Assembly: GCF_023555415.1 (NCBI RefSeq)
Contig: NZ_JAKRYL010000025.1
Coordinates: 1 to 60,228 of the forward strand
Length of the DNA stretch: 60,228 bases
Reading direction: 5' to 3'
Source: Halalkalibacter alkaliphilus
GTDB lineage: Bacteria; Bacillota; Bacilli; Bacillales; Bacillaceae_D
In this document: positions 42,673 to 51,755 of the stretch, piece by piece
Layout: every line of letters begins with the position of its first letter
How positions within the stretch are numbered: position 1 is the stretch's first letter
Notes under the pieces: model-generated
The model's input: the letters and a program-made list of their open reading frames with translations, nothing else
Database searches by the model: none
Told to the model about the DNA's origin: nothing
Made by a program: the position numbers and the translations under genes

Positions 42673-42713
42673 CCGCCCGTCACCCCGACCAAGAGTAGGT
42701 GGTTACTTCTTTT
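42663..42713 (+). terminator. Terminator of the MoxR operon
   Basis: AAAGAAGTAACC / GGTTACTTCTTT stem with a 26-base loop and T tail. The first arm overlaps the stop codon. Confidence 0.75.
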
Positions 42714-42766
42714 CTAATATCAACATCATTTGGTCAGCCGCTCTTCATGCGGCATGTAGTTGCGAT

Positions 42767-42797
42767 GACCGGGTGTTAGCGCACTCGGTCTTTTTTA
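42767..42797 (+). terminator. Second terminator, no gene attached
   Basis: GACCGGGTG / CACTCGGTC stem with one mismatch, then six T. The 42673-43021 gap holds only these hairpins and a REP-like word (TTGGGACAGATCCCTTGACC, 42892-42911), so the gene that used this terminator may be lost. Confidence 0.65.
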
Positions 42798-43021
42798 TTT
42801 TAGGTTGATTTTGATATCAGTATACAAGGAAGCATGTGGAAGGATCTCGTACTTCAAAAATGAGTGTCACCTGTTTCTTTAGTTGGGTTTATTGGGACAG
42901 ATCCCTTGACCCAAATACATACTATTATTCTTGATTAGAAGTATTTAATGGGGGGAGTAGCGGTTAATATGGCATTGGACTGGTATCTGGCCTAGGTATT
43001 TGACCGGTCTCGGCCGAACGG

Positions 43022-43516
43022 TTACCTACACGGGTTCCATTGAGCGCCGCAGGAGGTTACTGTTATCTCGTACCAAGGGGTGCACCTAGATCGACCAATA
43101 AGAGGCTTGTGGCACCCTTGTACGGAAAACGTATAGCTGGTATTCGGTCTAAAGTTTCTTAGTGTGAATCTTCCGCCTCTGCCACCACGTACTTCCATTT
43201 GAGTGGCCTGCCTGCCTGGACGGCTCCAACGAAAGTTATAGTGATCTCGAGTCTCAGTGTCGTTCCACTCGACAACCAAGTTAGCACCTTCGTTGTAGAC
43301 AGCTCTTATGCAGGGTCTATCAAAGGGACATAATAGTACATCGGATCTAACTAAAGAGTCGTTAACGTTCCAGGATCTTGGAAAATTAGTTGATGTAAAT
43401 GCTCTTTCCTCTTCATGCTTGCGATAGTCTACAGGGAGAAAATCAAAGGGACTATAAGGGGGCGGTTGATATAGATAATTGTAAGGGAATGCCTGCTTAT
43501 GGGAATTTATACTCAA
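43022..43516 (-). CDS. Fibronectin-III-like small protein
   Basis: A 164-residue protein starting at TTG 43516 behind AAAGGAGGAG, six-base spacing. The first 55 residues are rich in Tyr and Pro (YNYLYQPPPYSPFDFLPV). Residues about 70-152 carry a fibronectin type III fold: NLVVEWNDTETRDHYNFRW, then FTLRNFRPNTSYTFSVQGC. Six cysteines suggest disulfides or metal binding. No signal peptide is seen. The composition recalls spore-coat or exosporium proteins. It is monocistronic. The family is only partly recognised. Confidence 0.6.
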   Translation of the reverse strand: MSINSHKQAFPYNYLYQPPPYSPFDFLPVDYRKHEEERAFTSTNFPRSWNVNDSLVRSDVLLCPFDRPCIRAVYNEGANLVVEWNDTETRDHYNFRWSRPGRQATQMEVRGGRGGRFTLRNFRPNTSYTFSVQGCHKPLIGRSRCTPWYEITVTSCGAQWNPCR

Positions 43517-43778
43517 AAGTTACTCCTCCTTTTATTTGATTTTTCTACATATTATATTTGTAGTAGGTTAATTTGAGCGGTTGTCTCTTGGAAAATAGGC
43601 ATATGTTTTTTAAAAGGTGGTTTCCTTCTGCCGTGTTATCGATAGAATCGTTGTTTAAGGGAATAAGGAAGAGATATAGTTAGTATAGGTGCCTGGCACC
43701 ACACGAATGAAGTGAGATGGTTAAGGGAAAAGATATTCAGTTCTTCTCTCTTTAAAGGTGATTCATTATAGTCAGGTG

Positions 43779-43816
43779 GGTGGATAACTGCCTCTTTATA
43801 CAGAGGGTTATCCACC
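43779..43816. repeat. DnaA-box-like dispersed element, copy D (short)
   Basis: GGTGGATAAC (43779), TTATACAGA and TTATCCACC (43808) are kept. The later GATATCCACA motif is absent because a REP-like element starts at 43832. Confidence 0.7.
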
Positions 43817-43831
43817 TTTTTTGTGTTATAT

Positions 43832-43870
43832 GGGACAAGGAACCTGTCCCCCTGTCCCCCTGTCCCCCCT
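43832..43870. repeat. REP-like element
   Basis: GGGACAAGGAACCTGTCCCC followed by two further CTGTCCCC units. It directly follows the short DnaA-box-like copy D. A GGTGCCTGGCACC palindrome lies at 43688-43700. Confidence 0.75.
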
Positions 43871-43893
43871 CCTCCCCCTGCCCCTCCCCAGGG

Positions 43894-44051
43894 TGGTACA
43901 CCACTTCCGGCATGTGGCATACCACCCTGACTCTCAAACAAGTCATTTTGGCAACAAAATAAGGTTTTATCGTTAATAAAAGGAGATTTTTTATAAAAAC
44001 AATTGACAGAATTGAATTAATTATTTAATATTTAGAACAGGTGGTATACCA
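43894..44051 (+). promoter_or_regulatory. tct promoter with GntR-type operators
   Basis: Three similar palindromes: TGGTACACCA (43894-43903), TGGCATACCA (43915-43924) and TGGTATACCA (44042-44051). A good sigma-A promoter lies between: TTGACA (44003-44008), 17 bases, TAATAT (44026-44031). The third palindrome starts about 10 bases after the -10 box, so a bound regulator would block transcription. The GntR gene in the operon (47157) is the natural candidate. Confidence 0.6.
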
Positions 44052-44076
44052 TTAACGAAACGAGGGGGATTAGGTA

Positions 44077-45105
44077 ATGAGAAAAAAGAAGTATTTTTCG
44101 ATTTTTGCTTTCTTCGTACTTTCAATTTTTTTGGTAGCGTGTTCATCGGGTGAATCTAGCGGAGATGGAAACGGTCAAAGTGCCGGAGGGGCAGATGGTC
44201 AAAGCGGTACAGATTTCCCAACTAAAAATATTACGATTGTTGTTCATACGAGTTCTGGTGGTCCAACGGATTTAATGGCTCGTGAACTAGCTAGAGCAGC
44301 AGAAGAAGTGCTAGGTACCAATGTTGTAGTTGAAAATAGACCAGGTGGAAGTGGTGCTACAGCAATGGCGCAGGTTTTCTCAGCAGATCCGGACGGCTAT
44401 ACTCTAGGTGCAATGACACCGTCACAAATTGGTTTAATTAATGGGACACTTAAAGAACAGTATGATATTAATGATTTCACGTGGTTATCAAGAGCTCAGA
44501 TTGATCCATACGTATTAGTAGTAAATTCTGAAAGCCCTTTCAACACTTTGGAAGATCTTGTTGAGTATTTAGAAGAAAACCCTAACGGACTAACTGTTGG
44601 AGGGTACGGGGCTGAAGGTTCAGGTCATAACGTAGCTTGGAATATTTTCGCTGAGGCTGCTGGTGTAGATGCGAACTGGACTCCGTTTGAGAGTACTGGG
44701 GATGCTGTTACTGGAATCTTAGGTAAACATATTGATGTTGCTAACTCTAATCCAGGTCAAGTCATGCAATACGTAGAAGCAGGACAGCTAAGGGTTCTAG
44801 GGGTTATGGCTGATGAGAGATTAGAAGATTTACCAGATGTACCGACATACGAAGAAGCAGGAATTACAGTTGATACAGGCTGGGCTCAATTCAGAGGAGT
44901 TTTTGGACCTAAGGATATGCCGCAAGATGTAATTGACATATTAAGTGATGCATTTATGGAAGCGTATTCTTCGGAATCATATACAAACTATATGAGAAAT
45001 TCTCAATTGGTGGAAAGTCCAATGGGTTATGAAGAGTATACAGAGTATATTATGAATCAAAATGAGTTAACAGGAACTTGGTATGAAAGATTAGGTGTTA
45101 ATTAA
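44077..45105 (+). CDS. tctC: TctC-type substrate-binding lipoprotein
   Basis: A 342-residue protein from ATG 44077 behind GAGGGGG. The lipoprotein signal ends in FLVAC (Cys 22), followed by a Ser/Gly linker. The tripartite tricarboxylate transporter substrate-binding fold is clear: FPTKNITIVVHTSSGGPTDL, NRPGGSGATAMAQVFSADPDGYT and VLGVMADERLEDLPDVPTYEEAG. It captures a di- or tricarboxylate outside the cell and delivers it to TctAB, encoded next. Substrate unknown, but the neighbouring MmgE/PrpD enzyme suggests a tricarboxylate such as a citrate- or aconitate-type acid. Confidence 0.92.
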   Translation: MRKKKYFSIFAFFVLSIFLVACSSGESSGDGNGQSAGGADGQSGTDFPTKNITIVVHTSSGGPTDLMARELARAAEEVLGTNVVVENRPGGSGATAMAQVFSADPDGYTLGAMTPSQIGLINGTLKEQYDINDFTWLSRAQIDPYVLVVNSESPFNTLEDLVEYLEENPNGLTVGGYGAEGSGHNVAWNIFAEAAGVDANWTPFESTGDAVTGILGKHIDVANSNPGQVMQYVEAGQLRVLGVMADERLEDLPDVPTYEEAGITVDTGWAQFRGVFGPKDMPQDVIDILSDAFMEAYSSESYTNYMRNSQLVESPMGYEEYTEYIMNQNELTGTWYERLGVN

Positions 45106-45149
45106 TATTGGGGGGTTCTCCCCCCCTTATGTAAGGAAGGGGTTCCTAT

Positions 45150-45593
45150 ATGAATATGAATGTGGCCAATATAATTGCTAGTGTAATCTTTATAGGTATC
45201 GGGGCATGGTTTTTAATAGGAACATTAGCACTCCCAACGGCTTCTAATGCAGCAGATGTTGGACCACGTGCGTTCCCGCTTATAATGTCGATTTCGATTA
45301 TTACTTTTTCGATCGTCTTACTTATTCAATCAATTCTCTCTATAAAAAAAGGAGAACAAAAGAGTGTAAAGTTCACCAAATTAATGAATGTAACCGTCTT
45401 TGCAGGCTTACTTATTTTGTATGCATACTTGGTTCCTAGAATCGGTTATTTTGTTTCTACATTAATATTTTTCCCATTTATTATTTTAGCTACAGGGGAA
45501 AGGTCATGGAAGAAAGTCGTCTTTATTACGATTGGATTTCTGGCTTTTGCAAAACTAGCTTTTGATATGTTATTAGGTGTTCCATTGCCATAA
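45150..45593 (+). CDS. tctB: TctB-type small permease subunit
   Basis: A 147-residue membrane protein from ATG 45150 (AAGGGG upstream). Four hydrophobic helices are present, with the TctB pattern ALPTASNAADVGPRAFPL in the first loop and a conserved last helix pair (LIFFPFIILATGERSWKK). TctB stabilises the TctA channel in tripartite tricarboxylate transporters. It lies 44 bases after tctC and 16 bases before tctA. Confidence 0.9.
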   Translation: MNMNVANIIASVIFIGIGAWFLIGTLALPTASNAADVGPRAFPLIMSISIITFSIVLLIQSILSIKKGEQKSVKFTKLMNVTVFAGLLILYAYLVPRIGYFVSTLIFFPFIILATGERSWKKVVFITIGFLAFAKLAFDMLLGVPLP

Positions 45594-45609
45594 GAAGGAG
45601 GAGGTTTAA

Positions 45610-47121
45610 TTGATTGAACAATTACTATCTGGTTTTTCAACAGTTCTAGGATCAAGTGTACTCCTAATGATCTTGTTGGGAACAGTGGCAGGTTACTTTA
45701 TCGGATCAATTCCAGGACTGACTCCTAGTATTGGTATTGCTTTATTAATCCCATTTACTTTTGGGATGGAGCCAGTTGCTGCGTTAGTCTTACTAGTATC
45801 TTTATATGTTGCAGCTGAGTACGGTGGAGGGATTACGGCTATTCTCTTAAATGCTCCAGGTACACCAGCGGCGGCAGCTACTTCCTTTGATGGCTATCCG
45901 CTAGCAAAGCAAGGTAAGGCTGGTAAGGCATTAACGGTTTCTATTGTGGCTTCTGCTATTGGTGCATTCATTAGTACTATTTTACTCATATTTACCGCAG
46001 TTCCTATGGCTAATTTTGCATTGAATTTTGGACCGGCGGAGTACTTTGCTCTTGCATTGTTTGGCTTGAGTTTAGTTAGTAGTTTAAGTGAAGGTTCGTT
46101 AGTAAAGAGTTTAATAGCTATGTTCATAGGGTTAATTATCGTAACGATTGGGATGGACCCTGTTAATGGAGTACCGCGATTCGCTGTTACAACAGACTTA
46201 TTAGGTGGAGTACCATTCCTACCAGCTCTTATTGGATTATTTGCTCTTTCTGAAGTTTTTTATATGTTAGAAGCCAAGCAAGACAAGAATAATAAAAAGG
46301 TGAACCGAATAGAGAGGTTCGGGTTAAAGGATACGAAAGAAACCTTAAGTAAATTTAAAGGAACCTTAATTCGATCGCCGATACTAGGTTATGTCATTGG
46401 TATTATACCTGGTGCAGGTGTAACGATTGCCTCTTTGATTAGTTACAATGAAGCGAAAAGATCTTCAAAAAATCGCGATAGCTTCGGTAAGGGGAACCCA
46501 GAAGGGATTGCAGCTTCTGAAGGAGCGAACAATGCTGCTGTTCCTGGTTCATTAGCTCCATTACTAGCACTTGGGATACCAGGTTCAGCTAGTGCGGCTA
46601 TCTTAATTGGTGCTTTAACGATACAAGGTGTTCAGCCTGGACCGCTCCTTTTTACAGAGTATCCAGAAATCCCATACTCGATCTTTGCCTCGTTGCTGCT
46701 TTCCATTCCACTTATGTTGGCAGTTGGTCTTTTTGGGGTACGCTTATGGGTAAATGTAACGCTTATTCCAAAACGATTGCTAGCAGTAGTTGTAGCAGGG
46801 ATTTGTATACTAGGAGCTTATGCTTATAGTAATTCCATGTATTCCGTTTGGATTATGCTCATAGCAGGGATTGTAGGGTATTTATTTAGAAAGATTGGTA
46901 TACCGACAACGCCAATTGTCTTAGCGATGGTATTAGGGTTTATGATGGAAGTAAACTTTAGAAGAGCTATGGTCGTATCAGATGGCAACCTCCTTTTCTT
47001 CCTATCAAGGCCAATTGCATTTGTGTTAATTGCACTTGCAGTATTAACATTGTTAGTACCAATTATTAGAAGTATTAAGTCAAAGAAAAAAGAAGCAGAT
47101 GACCAAAACATCTCAATGTAA
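45610..47121 (+). CDS. tctA: TctA-type large permease subunit
   Basis: A 503-residue membrane protein starting at TTG 45610 behind GAAGGAGGAGG. About 11-12 helices are seen. The family motifs SIPGLTPSIGIALLIPFTF and GEGGITAILLN-like YGGGITAILLNAPGTPAAAA (about 70-90) are followed by SEGANNAAVPGSLAPLLALG in the second half. These repeats form the substrate and sodium sites. It completes a TctCBA importer driven by an ion gradient. The GntR gene begins 35 bases downstream. Confidence 0.92.
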   Translation: MIEQLLSGFSTVLGSSVLLMILLGTVAGYFIGSIPGLTPSIGIALLIPFTFGMEPVAALVLLVSLYVAAEYGGGITAILLNAPGTPAAAATSFDGYPLAKQGKAGKALTVSIVASAIGAFISTILLIFTAVPMANFALNFGPAEYFALALFGLSLVSSLSEGSLVKSLIAMFIGLIIVTIGMDPVNGVPRFAVTTDLLGGVPFLPALIGLFALSEVFYMLEAKQDKNNKKVNRIERFGLKDTKETLSKFKGTLIRSPILGYVIGIIPGAGVTIASLISYNEAKRSSKNRDSFGKGNPEGIAASEGANNAAVPGSLAPLLALGIPGSASAAILIGALTIQGVQPGPLLFTEYPEIPYSIFASLLLSIPLMLAVGLFGVRLWVNVTLIPKRLLAVVVAGICILGAYAYSNSMYSVWIMLIAGIVGYLFRKIGIPTTPIVLAMVLGFMMEVNFRRAMVVSDGNLLFFLSRPIAFVLIALAVLTLLVPIIRSIKSKKKEADDQNISM

Positions 47122-47156
47122 TAAGAGGTAATAAATAACAGAGAGGGTAATGCATC

Positions 47157-47798
47157 TTGGAGAAAGATATTAAGACTGATTCAGTGTTTGATCATATTTA
47201 TAAAGGAATTAAAGATGGTCTTATTAAATCTGGTGAAACGTTATCAGAAAGAGGATTAGCATCTGAATTAAATGTGAGTAGAACCCCGGTTCGCGAAGCT
47301 TTGCGCAGGTTGGAGAATTATGGACTAGTAGAGCCAGAACCACATAAAGGTGTGAAAGTCATTTCTTTCTCAGAAGAGAAGGTAAAACAACTTTATCAAG
47401 TACGTGAGGTATTAGAAGGATTAGGTGCAAAGCTTCTTGCTGAGAAAGCCAATCCTAAAGACATAGAAAGACTAGAAATGCTTTTAGCTGAGGCGGAAAA
47501 AGCAGCCAAGAACAATGACATCGATCTATTACGAAACATTAACTCGCAGTTTCATATCGAAATTGCTAGTAGCACAAATAACTTGTACTTAATTAATACG
47601 ATGCAAACATTACAATCGCATATTAGTGTTTGTATGGGTACGTCGCTAAAGGTTACAGGAAGACCATTGGAAAATATCGAAGAACACCACTTGATTTTGG
47701 ATGCGATAAAACGAGGAGAGCCTGATTTCGCAGAAGCAGTAACCAAGTATCATGTTCGAAAATCTATGGAAAATGTATTAAAAAATTTAGAAATATAA
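47157..47798 (+). CDS. GntR-family regulator (FadR/VanR type)
   Basis: A 213-residue protein starting at TTG 47157, with GAGAGGG upstream. An N-terminal winged helix (SGETLSERGLASELNVSRTPVREALRRLE) binds DNA. The C-terminal FCD domain (about 80-210) has VREVLEGLGAKLLAEKA and the metal-binding NINSQFHIEIASSTNN. FCD regulators typically respond to carboxylates. It lies inside the transporter-PrpD operon and probably represses it through the TGGTATACCA sites near 44042. A paralogue is encoded at 50831 on the minus strand. Confidence 0.9.
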   Translation: MEKDIKTDSVFDHIYKGIKDGLIKSGETLSERGLASELNVSRTPVREALRRLENYGLVEPEPHKGVKVISFSEEKVKQLYQVREVLEGLGAKLLAEKANPKDIERLEMLLAEAEKAAKNNDIDLLRNINSQFHIEIASSTNNLYLINTMQTLQSHISVCMGTSLKVTGRPLENIEEHHLILDAIKRGEPDFAEAVTKYHVRKSMENVLKNLEI

Positions 47799-47824
47799 AT
47801 GAGAAAAGAAAAGGAGAGGTTCAT

Positions 47825-49168
47825 ATGGTGACAAAACAATTAGTTCAAAACGTGTTAGCGACAAAGATTGAGGATATCCCACAAGAGGTTAGAGACCATG
47901 GGAAAAGAAGTTTTCTAAATTGGATGGGAGTAGCAATCGGTGCGGCACAACATGAATCGGTCGATATGGTTCTTGAGTTGAAAAACGACCTAAATGGCGG
48001 GGAACAAGTTTCAATTTTAGGAAGAGAAGAGAAAACGGACTTATTATTAGCGACATTGGTTAACGGCATGTCGTCTCATATCTTTGACTATGATGATACT
48101 CATCTTGATACGATTCATCACCCAAGTGGTCCAGTGGCCCCTGTGGTGCTAGCGCTAGGTGAGCACCTAGGTCTCTCTGGAGAACAAGTTCTCCATGCTT
48201 TTATTCTAGGTTGTGAAGTTGAGCTTCGAATTAGTAATGCGGTCTATCCGAGTCATTATCAGCTAGGCTGGCATATTACGAGTTCAGCAGGGGTGTTTGG
48301 GGCAGCGGTTGCAGCTGGAACATTATTAGAGTTGAACGAAGAAGAGATGTTACATGCGCTCGGGTTAGCGGGAACTCAATCATTTGGATTGCGTGAAATG
48401 TTTGGAACGATGACGAAACCATTCCATCCAGGAAAAGCCGCTCAAAATGGCTTACTAGCAGCGATGTTGGCGAAGAAAGGCTTCACAAGCTCGAAGCAAG
48501 TGCTTGAAGCAAAACGTGGATTTGCCAATGTATTAGCACCAGAACATGACTTAGAAAAAGTGAATGTTAACTGGGGAGTAGATTGGGAGTTACAGAAGAA
48601 TGCCTTTAAACCGTATGCGTGCGGAATTGTCTTACATCCATCGATTGATGCGTGCATTCACTTGCGTCAGCATGCGGATCCATCTGAGGTAAAGTCAATT
48701 GAAGTCAGCGTAAACCAATATGTTCTTGAATTAACAGGGAAGCCAACGCCGCAAACAGGACTAGAAGGGAAGTTTAGTATTTATCATACAGGAGCGATTG
48801 CTTTCTTAGACGGGGATGCGGGTGAAGAGCAATATTCAAATGAGAAAGTGTTAGACAGCAAGACGGTAGCATTCAGAGAAAAGATCAAACCAGTCGTCAA
48901 TGAAAACATGAAAGAGGATGAAGTGTACGCGAAGCTTACTCTTCTTGATGGGCGTGAGTTTGAAGTGAAGATTGAACACGCGACAGGAAGCATTGAAAAT
49001 CCAATGACAGACGAAGCGCTTATTCGTAAATTTACGAACCTAGCTACACCAATCATTGGAGCAGAAAATACGGAGGCACTGATCACGACGCTATACAACT
49101 TAGATCAACTACCGAACCTTCAAGAAGTGTTGGCAGTATCAGGCGGTCAGAAGCTAACAACTAATTAA
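47825..49168 (+). CDS. MmgE/PrpD-family enzyme, copy 1
   Basis: A 447-residue protein from ATG 47825 behind GGAGAGG. It covers the full MmgE/PrpD fold: FLNWMGVAIGAAQHESVDM, MSSHIFDYDDTH (active-site region), then KPFHPGKAAQNGLLAAMLAK. PrpD is 2-methylcitrate dehydratase; the wider family includes iminodisuccinate epimerase and other dehydratase-like enzymes, so the reaction here stays open. It closes the TctCBA operon. The second copy at 51756 differs at only about six residues. Confidence 0.9.
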   Translation: MVTKQLVQNVLATKIEDIPQEVRDHGKRSFLNWMGVAIGAAQHESVDMVLELKNDLNGGEQVSILGREEKTDLLLATLVNGMSSHIFDYDDTHLDTIHHPSGPVAPVVLALGEHLGLSGEQVLHAFILGCEVELRISNAVYPSHYQLGWHITSSAGVFGAAVAAGTLLELNEEEMLHALGLAGTQSFGLREMFGTMTKPFHPGKAAQNGLLAAMLAKKGFTSSKQVLEAKRGFANVLAPEHDLEKVNVNWGVDWELQKNAFKPYACGIVLHPSIDACIHLRQHADPSEVKSIEVSVNQYVLELTGKPTPQTGLEGKFSIYHTGAIAFLDGDAGEEQYSNEKVLDSKTVAFREKIKPVVNENMKEDEVYAKLTLLDGREFEVKIEHATGSIENPMTDEALIRKFTNLATPIIGAENTEALITTLYNLDQLPNLQEVLAVSGGQKLTTN

Positions 49169-49179
49169 CAAGAAATGAA

Positions 49180-49222
49180 AGGGGTGTCTTCAAAGGTGAC
49201 TTTAACCTGTTGAGGCACCCCT
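49180..49222 (+). terminator. Hairpin after PrpD copy 1
   Basis: AGGGGTGTCTTCAA against TTGAGGCACCCCT with one bulge; there is no T tract. It resembles the hairpin at 31899. Confidence 0.5.
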
Positions 49223-49383
49223 GAAATAATGAGCATTGTAGTTGCTGGTTTCAAAACGACTACTTGAGTTAATCCTTATGGCGTAAGTATGTACGGAGCC
49301 AATGCAAGTACTGCTCTCGACTAGTGAGACAAACCCTTTTCATTATGAAAAAAATTAACCCTAGTAAGAAGGTGTTTGGGAAA

Positions 49384-50811
49384 ATGGAAGATCTGAGTCG
49401 AGTAAAAAAAAGTGAAGTGTTTAAGCACGTGATTATTGCGGGAGCATTCCTATTCTTAGTGGCTTCTCCCTTATTAACATTTAGTGATTCTGTGGATAGC
49501 AATATTTTCAGTGCGGGAGCTATTTTTATTTTGGGGATTATTTTGTGGATTACGAATGTAATCCCTTCTTCATTAACCGCTGTTCTTCTGATTGTGCTGT
49601 TTTCAGTATTTGATGTTTTGACATTTGAAGAGGCAGCAAGTGGGTTAGGAAATGAAATCATCTGGCTTGTTTTAGCCGTTTTATTTATGGGGATTGCTGT
49701 TGAGAAGACTGGGCTTGATAAACGAATTGCCTATTCGCTGCTTTCGTTATCGAAGGGGAGCGTAAAAGCTACGTTATTTAACTTAATTATGTCTGCATTC
49801 GTGCTGACATTTCTCATCCCTAATGCAGTAGGGAGACTAGCTGTTCTACTGCCGATAGGTAAGGGGATCATTCGTAGTATGGAAAAAGAGGGAGGAGAGA
49901 ACATAGGTAAATCAATCATGTTAATTGTTACCTATTCTCCTTATGTTACAGCAGTCGCTTTATTAACAGGGGCTAGTGGCTCTATTTATGCAACAGGGCT
50001 TTTTGAGACGATGCTTGGGTACAGTTGGAATTATTTACAATGGATGATTATTATGGTTCCGATGATCTTTGTTGTATTGATAGCGCTTTGGCTCATTGTT
50101 TTATTCCTCTTCCCGTCACGCGCGTCTAAAATTAGTGATAGTCAGGAGTATTTTGAACAGGAAAGAAAGGGAATGGGCCCTATATCAACGAGTGAAAGAA
50201 AATTACTCTGTCTGTATGTTCTATTAATCTTTTTGTGGATAACTAGAGATTACCACCATCTATCGATCTCTCTCTCGGCTGTGATCGTGTTAGTTCTTAT
50301 GTTCCTACCTGGAATAAAATTGCTTGAATGGAAGGAAAGCCTAAAGAAGGTTGATTGGGGTGTACCTATCTTATTTGCGGCGGGATTTGCGATTGCGAAT
50401 GCCTTTGAAAAGAGTGGGATTGTCTACTTGTTATCAGATGTGGCAGTACGGTTTTTGCAGGATTTCTCGATCTTTATTTTAGCCTTATCGATTATGTTGA
50501 TTTTTGTCGTGATTAGGCTTTGTTTTACGAATTTTAATGCGATGGTTGCGACTTTAATGCCAGTAGCTATTTCATTTGCTATTACGACTCCTTACAATCC
50601 TTTATGGATTGGGATGATTAGTTTAATAGCAAGCAGTACGGCTTATTTGATTCCTACTCAAGCAATAGGAAGTATGATGACATTTACCTTGGGGTATTAC
50701 AACAATAAGGATATGTTTAAAGCGGGTGGATTGTTAACGATTTGTATTATTTTCATTGCTTTGCTATTTTCCTTTTTTTACTGGCCGTTCGTTGGCTTAG
50801 ATATGTATTAG
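49384..50811 (+). CDS. DASS/SLC13-family carboxylate transporter
   Basis: I place the start at ATG 49384 (AGAAGGTG nine bases upstream); GTG 49324 and ATG 49345 lack ribosome sites. The product is about 475 residues with 11-12 membrane helices. The divalent anion:sodium symporter pattern is seen in two halves: SSLTAVLLIVLFSVFD then NEIIWLVLAVLFMGIAVEKTGL, and again GVPILFAAGFAIANAFEKSG with the last block TLMPVAISFAITTPYNP. Members import di- and tricarboxylates. It lies 155 bases after PrpD copy 1, on the same strand, and converges with a GntR gene, making a second uptake module for a related substrate. Confidence 0.85.
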   Translation: MEDLSRVKKSEVFKHVIIAGAFLFLVASPLLTFSDSVDSNIFSAGAIFILGIILWITNVIPSSLTAVLLIVLFSVFDVLTFEEAASGLGNEIIWLVLAVLFMGIAVEKTGLDKRIAYSLLSLSKGSVKATLFNLIMSAFVLTFLIPNAVGRLAVLLPIGKGIIRSMEKEGGENIGKSIMLIVTYSPYVTAVALLTGASGSIYATGLFETMLGYSWNYLQWMIIMVPMIFVVLIALWLIVLFLFPSRASKISDSQEYFEQERKGMGPISTSERKLLCLYVLLIFLWITRDYHHLSISLSAVIVLVLMFLPGIKLLEWKESLKKVDWGVPILFAAGFAIANAFEKSGIVYLLSDVAVRFLQDFSIFILALSIMLIFVVIRLCFTNFNAMVATLMPVAISFAITTPYNPLWIGMISLIASSTAYLIPTQAIGSMMTFTLGYYNNKDMFKAGGLLTICIIFIALLFSFFYWPFVGLDMY

Positions 50812-50818
50812 CTGAAAG

Positions 50819-50847
50819 AACCACGTACCGTTATGTACGTGGTTTCT
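50819..50847. terminator. Bidirectional terminator
   Basis: AACCACGTAC / GTACGTGGTT stem followed by TCTT, preceded by GAAAG. It serves the DASS gene and overlaps the end of the converging GntR gene. Confidence 0.75.
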
Positions 50848-51532
50848 TGCTGTTCTCTCTTATAGGCTGGATGAAACTTTGCGAGCTTTCTTCAAGCGCT
50901 TTTATCGCTACTTTTCCAGCATTTATAATATGTTGTTTAGCTTTTATCTCGGCTGATTCTGAGTCTTTTTGTTCAATTGCATTAATAATCTCTATGTGCT
51001 CTTTTATCGTATCTTCAGGACGAAAGGGCACGGCTAAAGAAGTGGAACGTGCTAGAATAATGCGATACTTCAAACGTTGAAGGGTTTCCTTAACAAACTG
51101 ATTATCACTAATTTCTACGATTGTATTATGAAGTTCATCATTAATATGAACCAATTCACGAATGTTATCATCTTCCATTGCTTTGTAAGAATCATCTAAT
51201 ATAGCTCTAAGTTTCTTGATCCCTTCCTTCGTTATGTTTTCGGCAGCCTTTCTTGCTGCGAGTCCTTCCATTACTTCTCTTACCTCAACTAAGTCAGTTA
51301 TGGATTTGACATTAAGCCGCGGTACAAGGATTCCTTTATACGCTTGATTTTCCAGAAGTCCTTCCATGACAAGTCTATTTAGTGCTTCTCTTACAGGAGT
51401 TCTGCTAACCTCAAGTGATTCGCATAGCTCTCTTTCTATTACTCTTTGACCGGGTTTGAACTCACCATTCAGTAGGGCCTTTTTCACGCTTTCATATACA
51501 GCAATTTGAATCGTTTCTTTTTGTGATGTCAT
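50831..51532 (-). CDS. GntR-family regulator (FCD type), second copy
   Basis: The start is ATG 51532 with AAAGGTGA five bases upstream; GTG 51541 would overlap that site. The 233-residue protein has an N-terminal winged helix (PGQRVIERELCESLEVSRTP) and an FCD domain with VREVMEGLAARKAAEN and HINDELHNTIVEIS. It is a diverged relative of the regulator at 47157, not a recent copy. It is divergent from PrpD copy 2, and the promoter between them holds a good GntR palindrome, so it probably controls that gene and perhaps itself. Confidence 0.9.
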   Translation of the reverse strand: MTSQKETIQIAVYESVKKALLNGEFKPGQRVIERELCESLEVSRTPVREALNRLVMEGLLENQAYKGILVPRLNVKSITDLVEVREVMEGLAARKAAENITKEGIKKLRAILDDSYKAMEDDNIRELVHINDELHNTIVEISDNQFVKETLQRLKYRIILARSTSLAVPFRPEDTIKEHIEIINAIEQKDSESAEIKAKQHIINAGKVAIKALEESSQSFIQPIRENSKKPRT

Positions 51533-51665
51533 CGCACTCACCTTTGTATGCTATTTATTCATTACATTTTTGTAGAACAATTTGTGTTTATTATAAAAAT
51601 CTACCTTTTTTTAGTCAACAAAGATTTTGAAGGTAATTAGTTTTCTGATTTTTTGGCAAATCCAG

Positions 51666-51697
51666 TTGACTTCCAATTACAATATTGTATACAATAT
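51666..51697 (+). promoter_or_regulatory. Promoter of PrpD copy 2 with GntR operator
   Basis: TTGACT (51666-51671), 18 bases, TACAAT (51690-51695). The palindrome ATATTGTATACAATAT (51682-51697) covers the -10 region, a textbook repressor position for the divergent GntR protein. Confidence 0.7.
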
Positions 51698-51755
51698 AAA
51701 CATACATTATTGTAATTCATTTTTCAACTATTTGTACATAGGAGGAGAGGATAAT

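Noticed and set aside
43636-43962. Glycine/proline-rich frames near 43.8 kb
   Set aside because: They are translations of the REP-like and DnaA-like repeats and operator palindromes, with no start signals.
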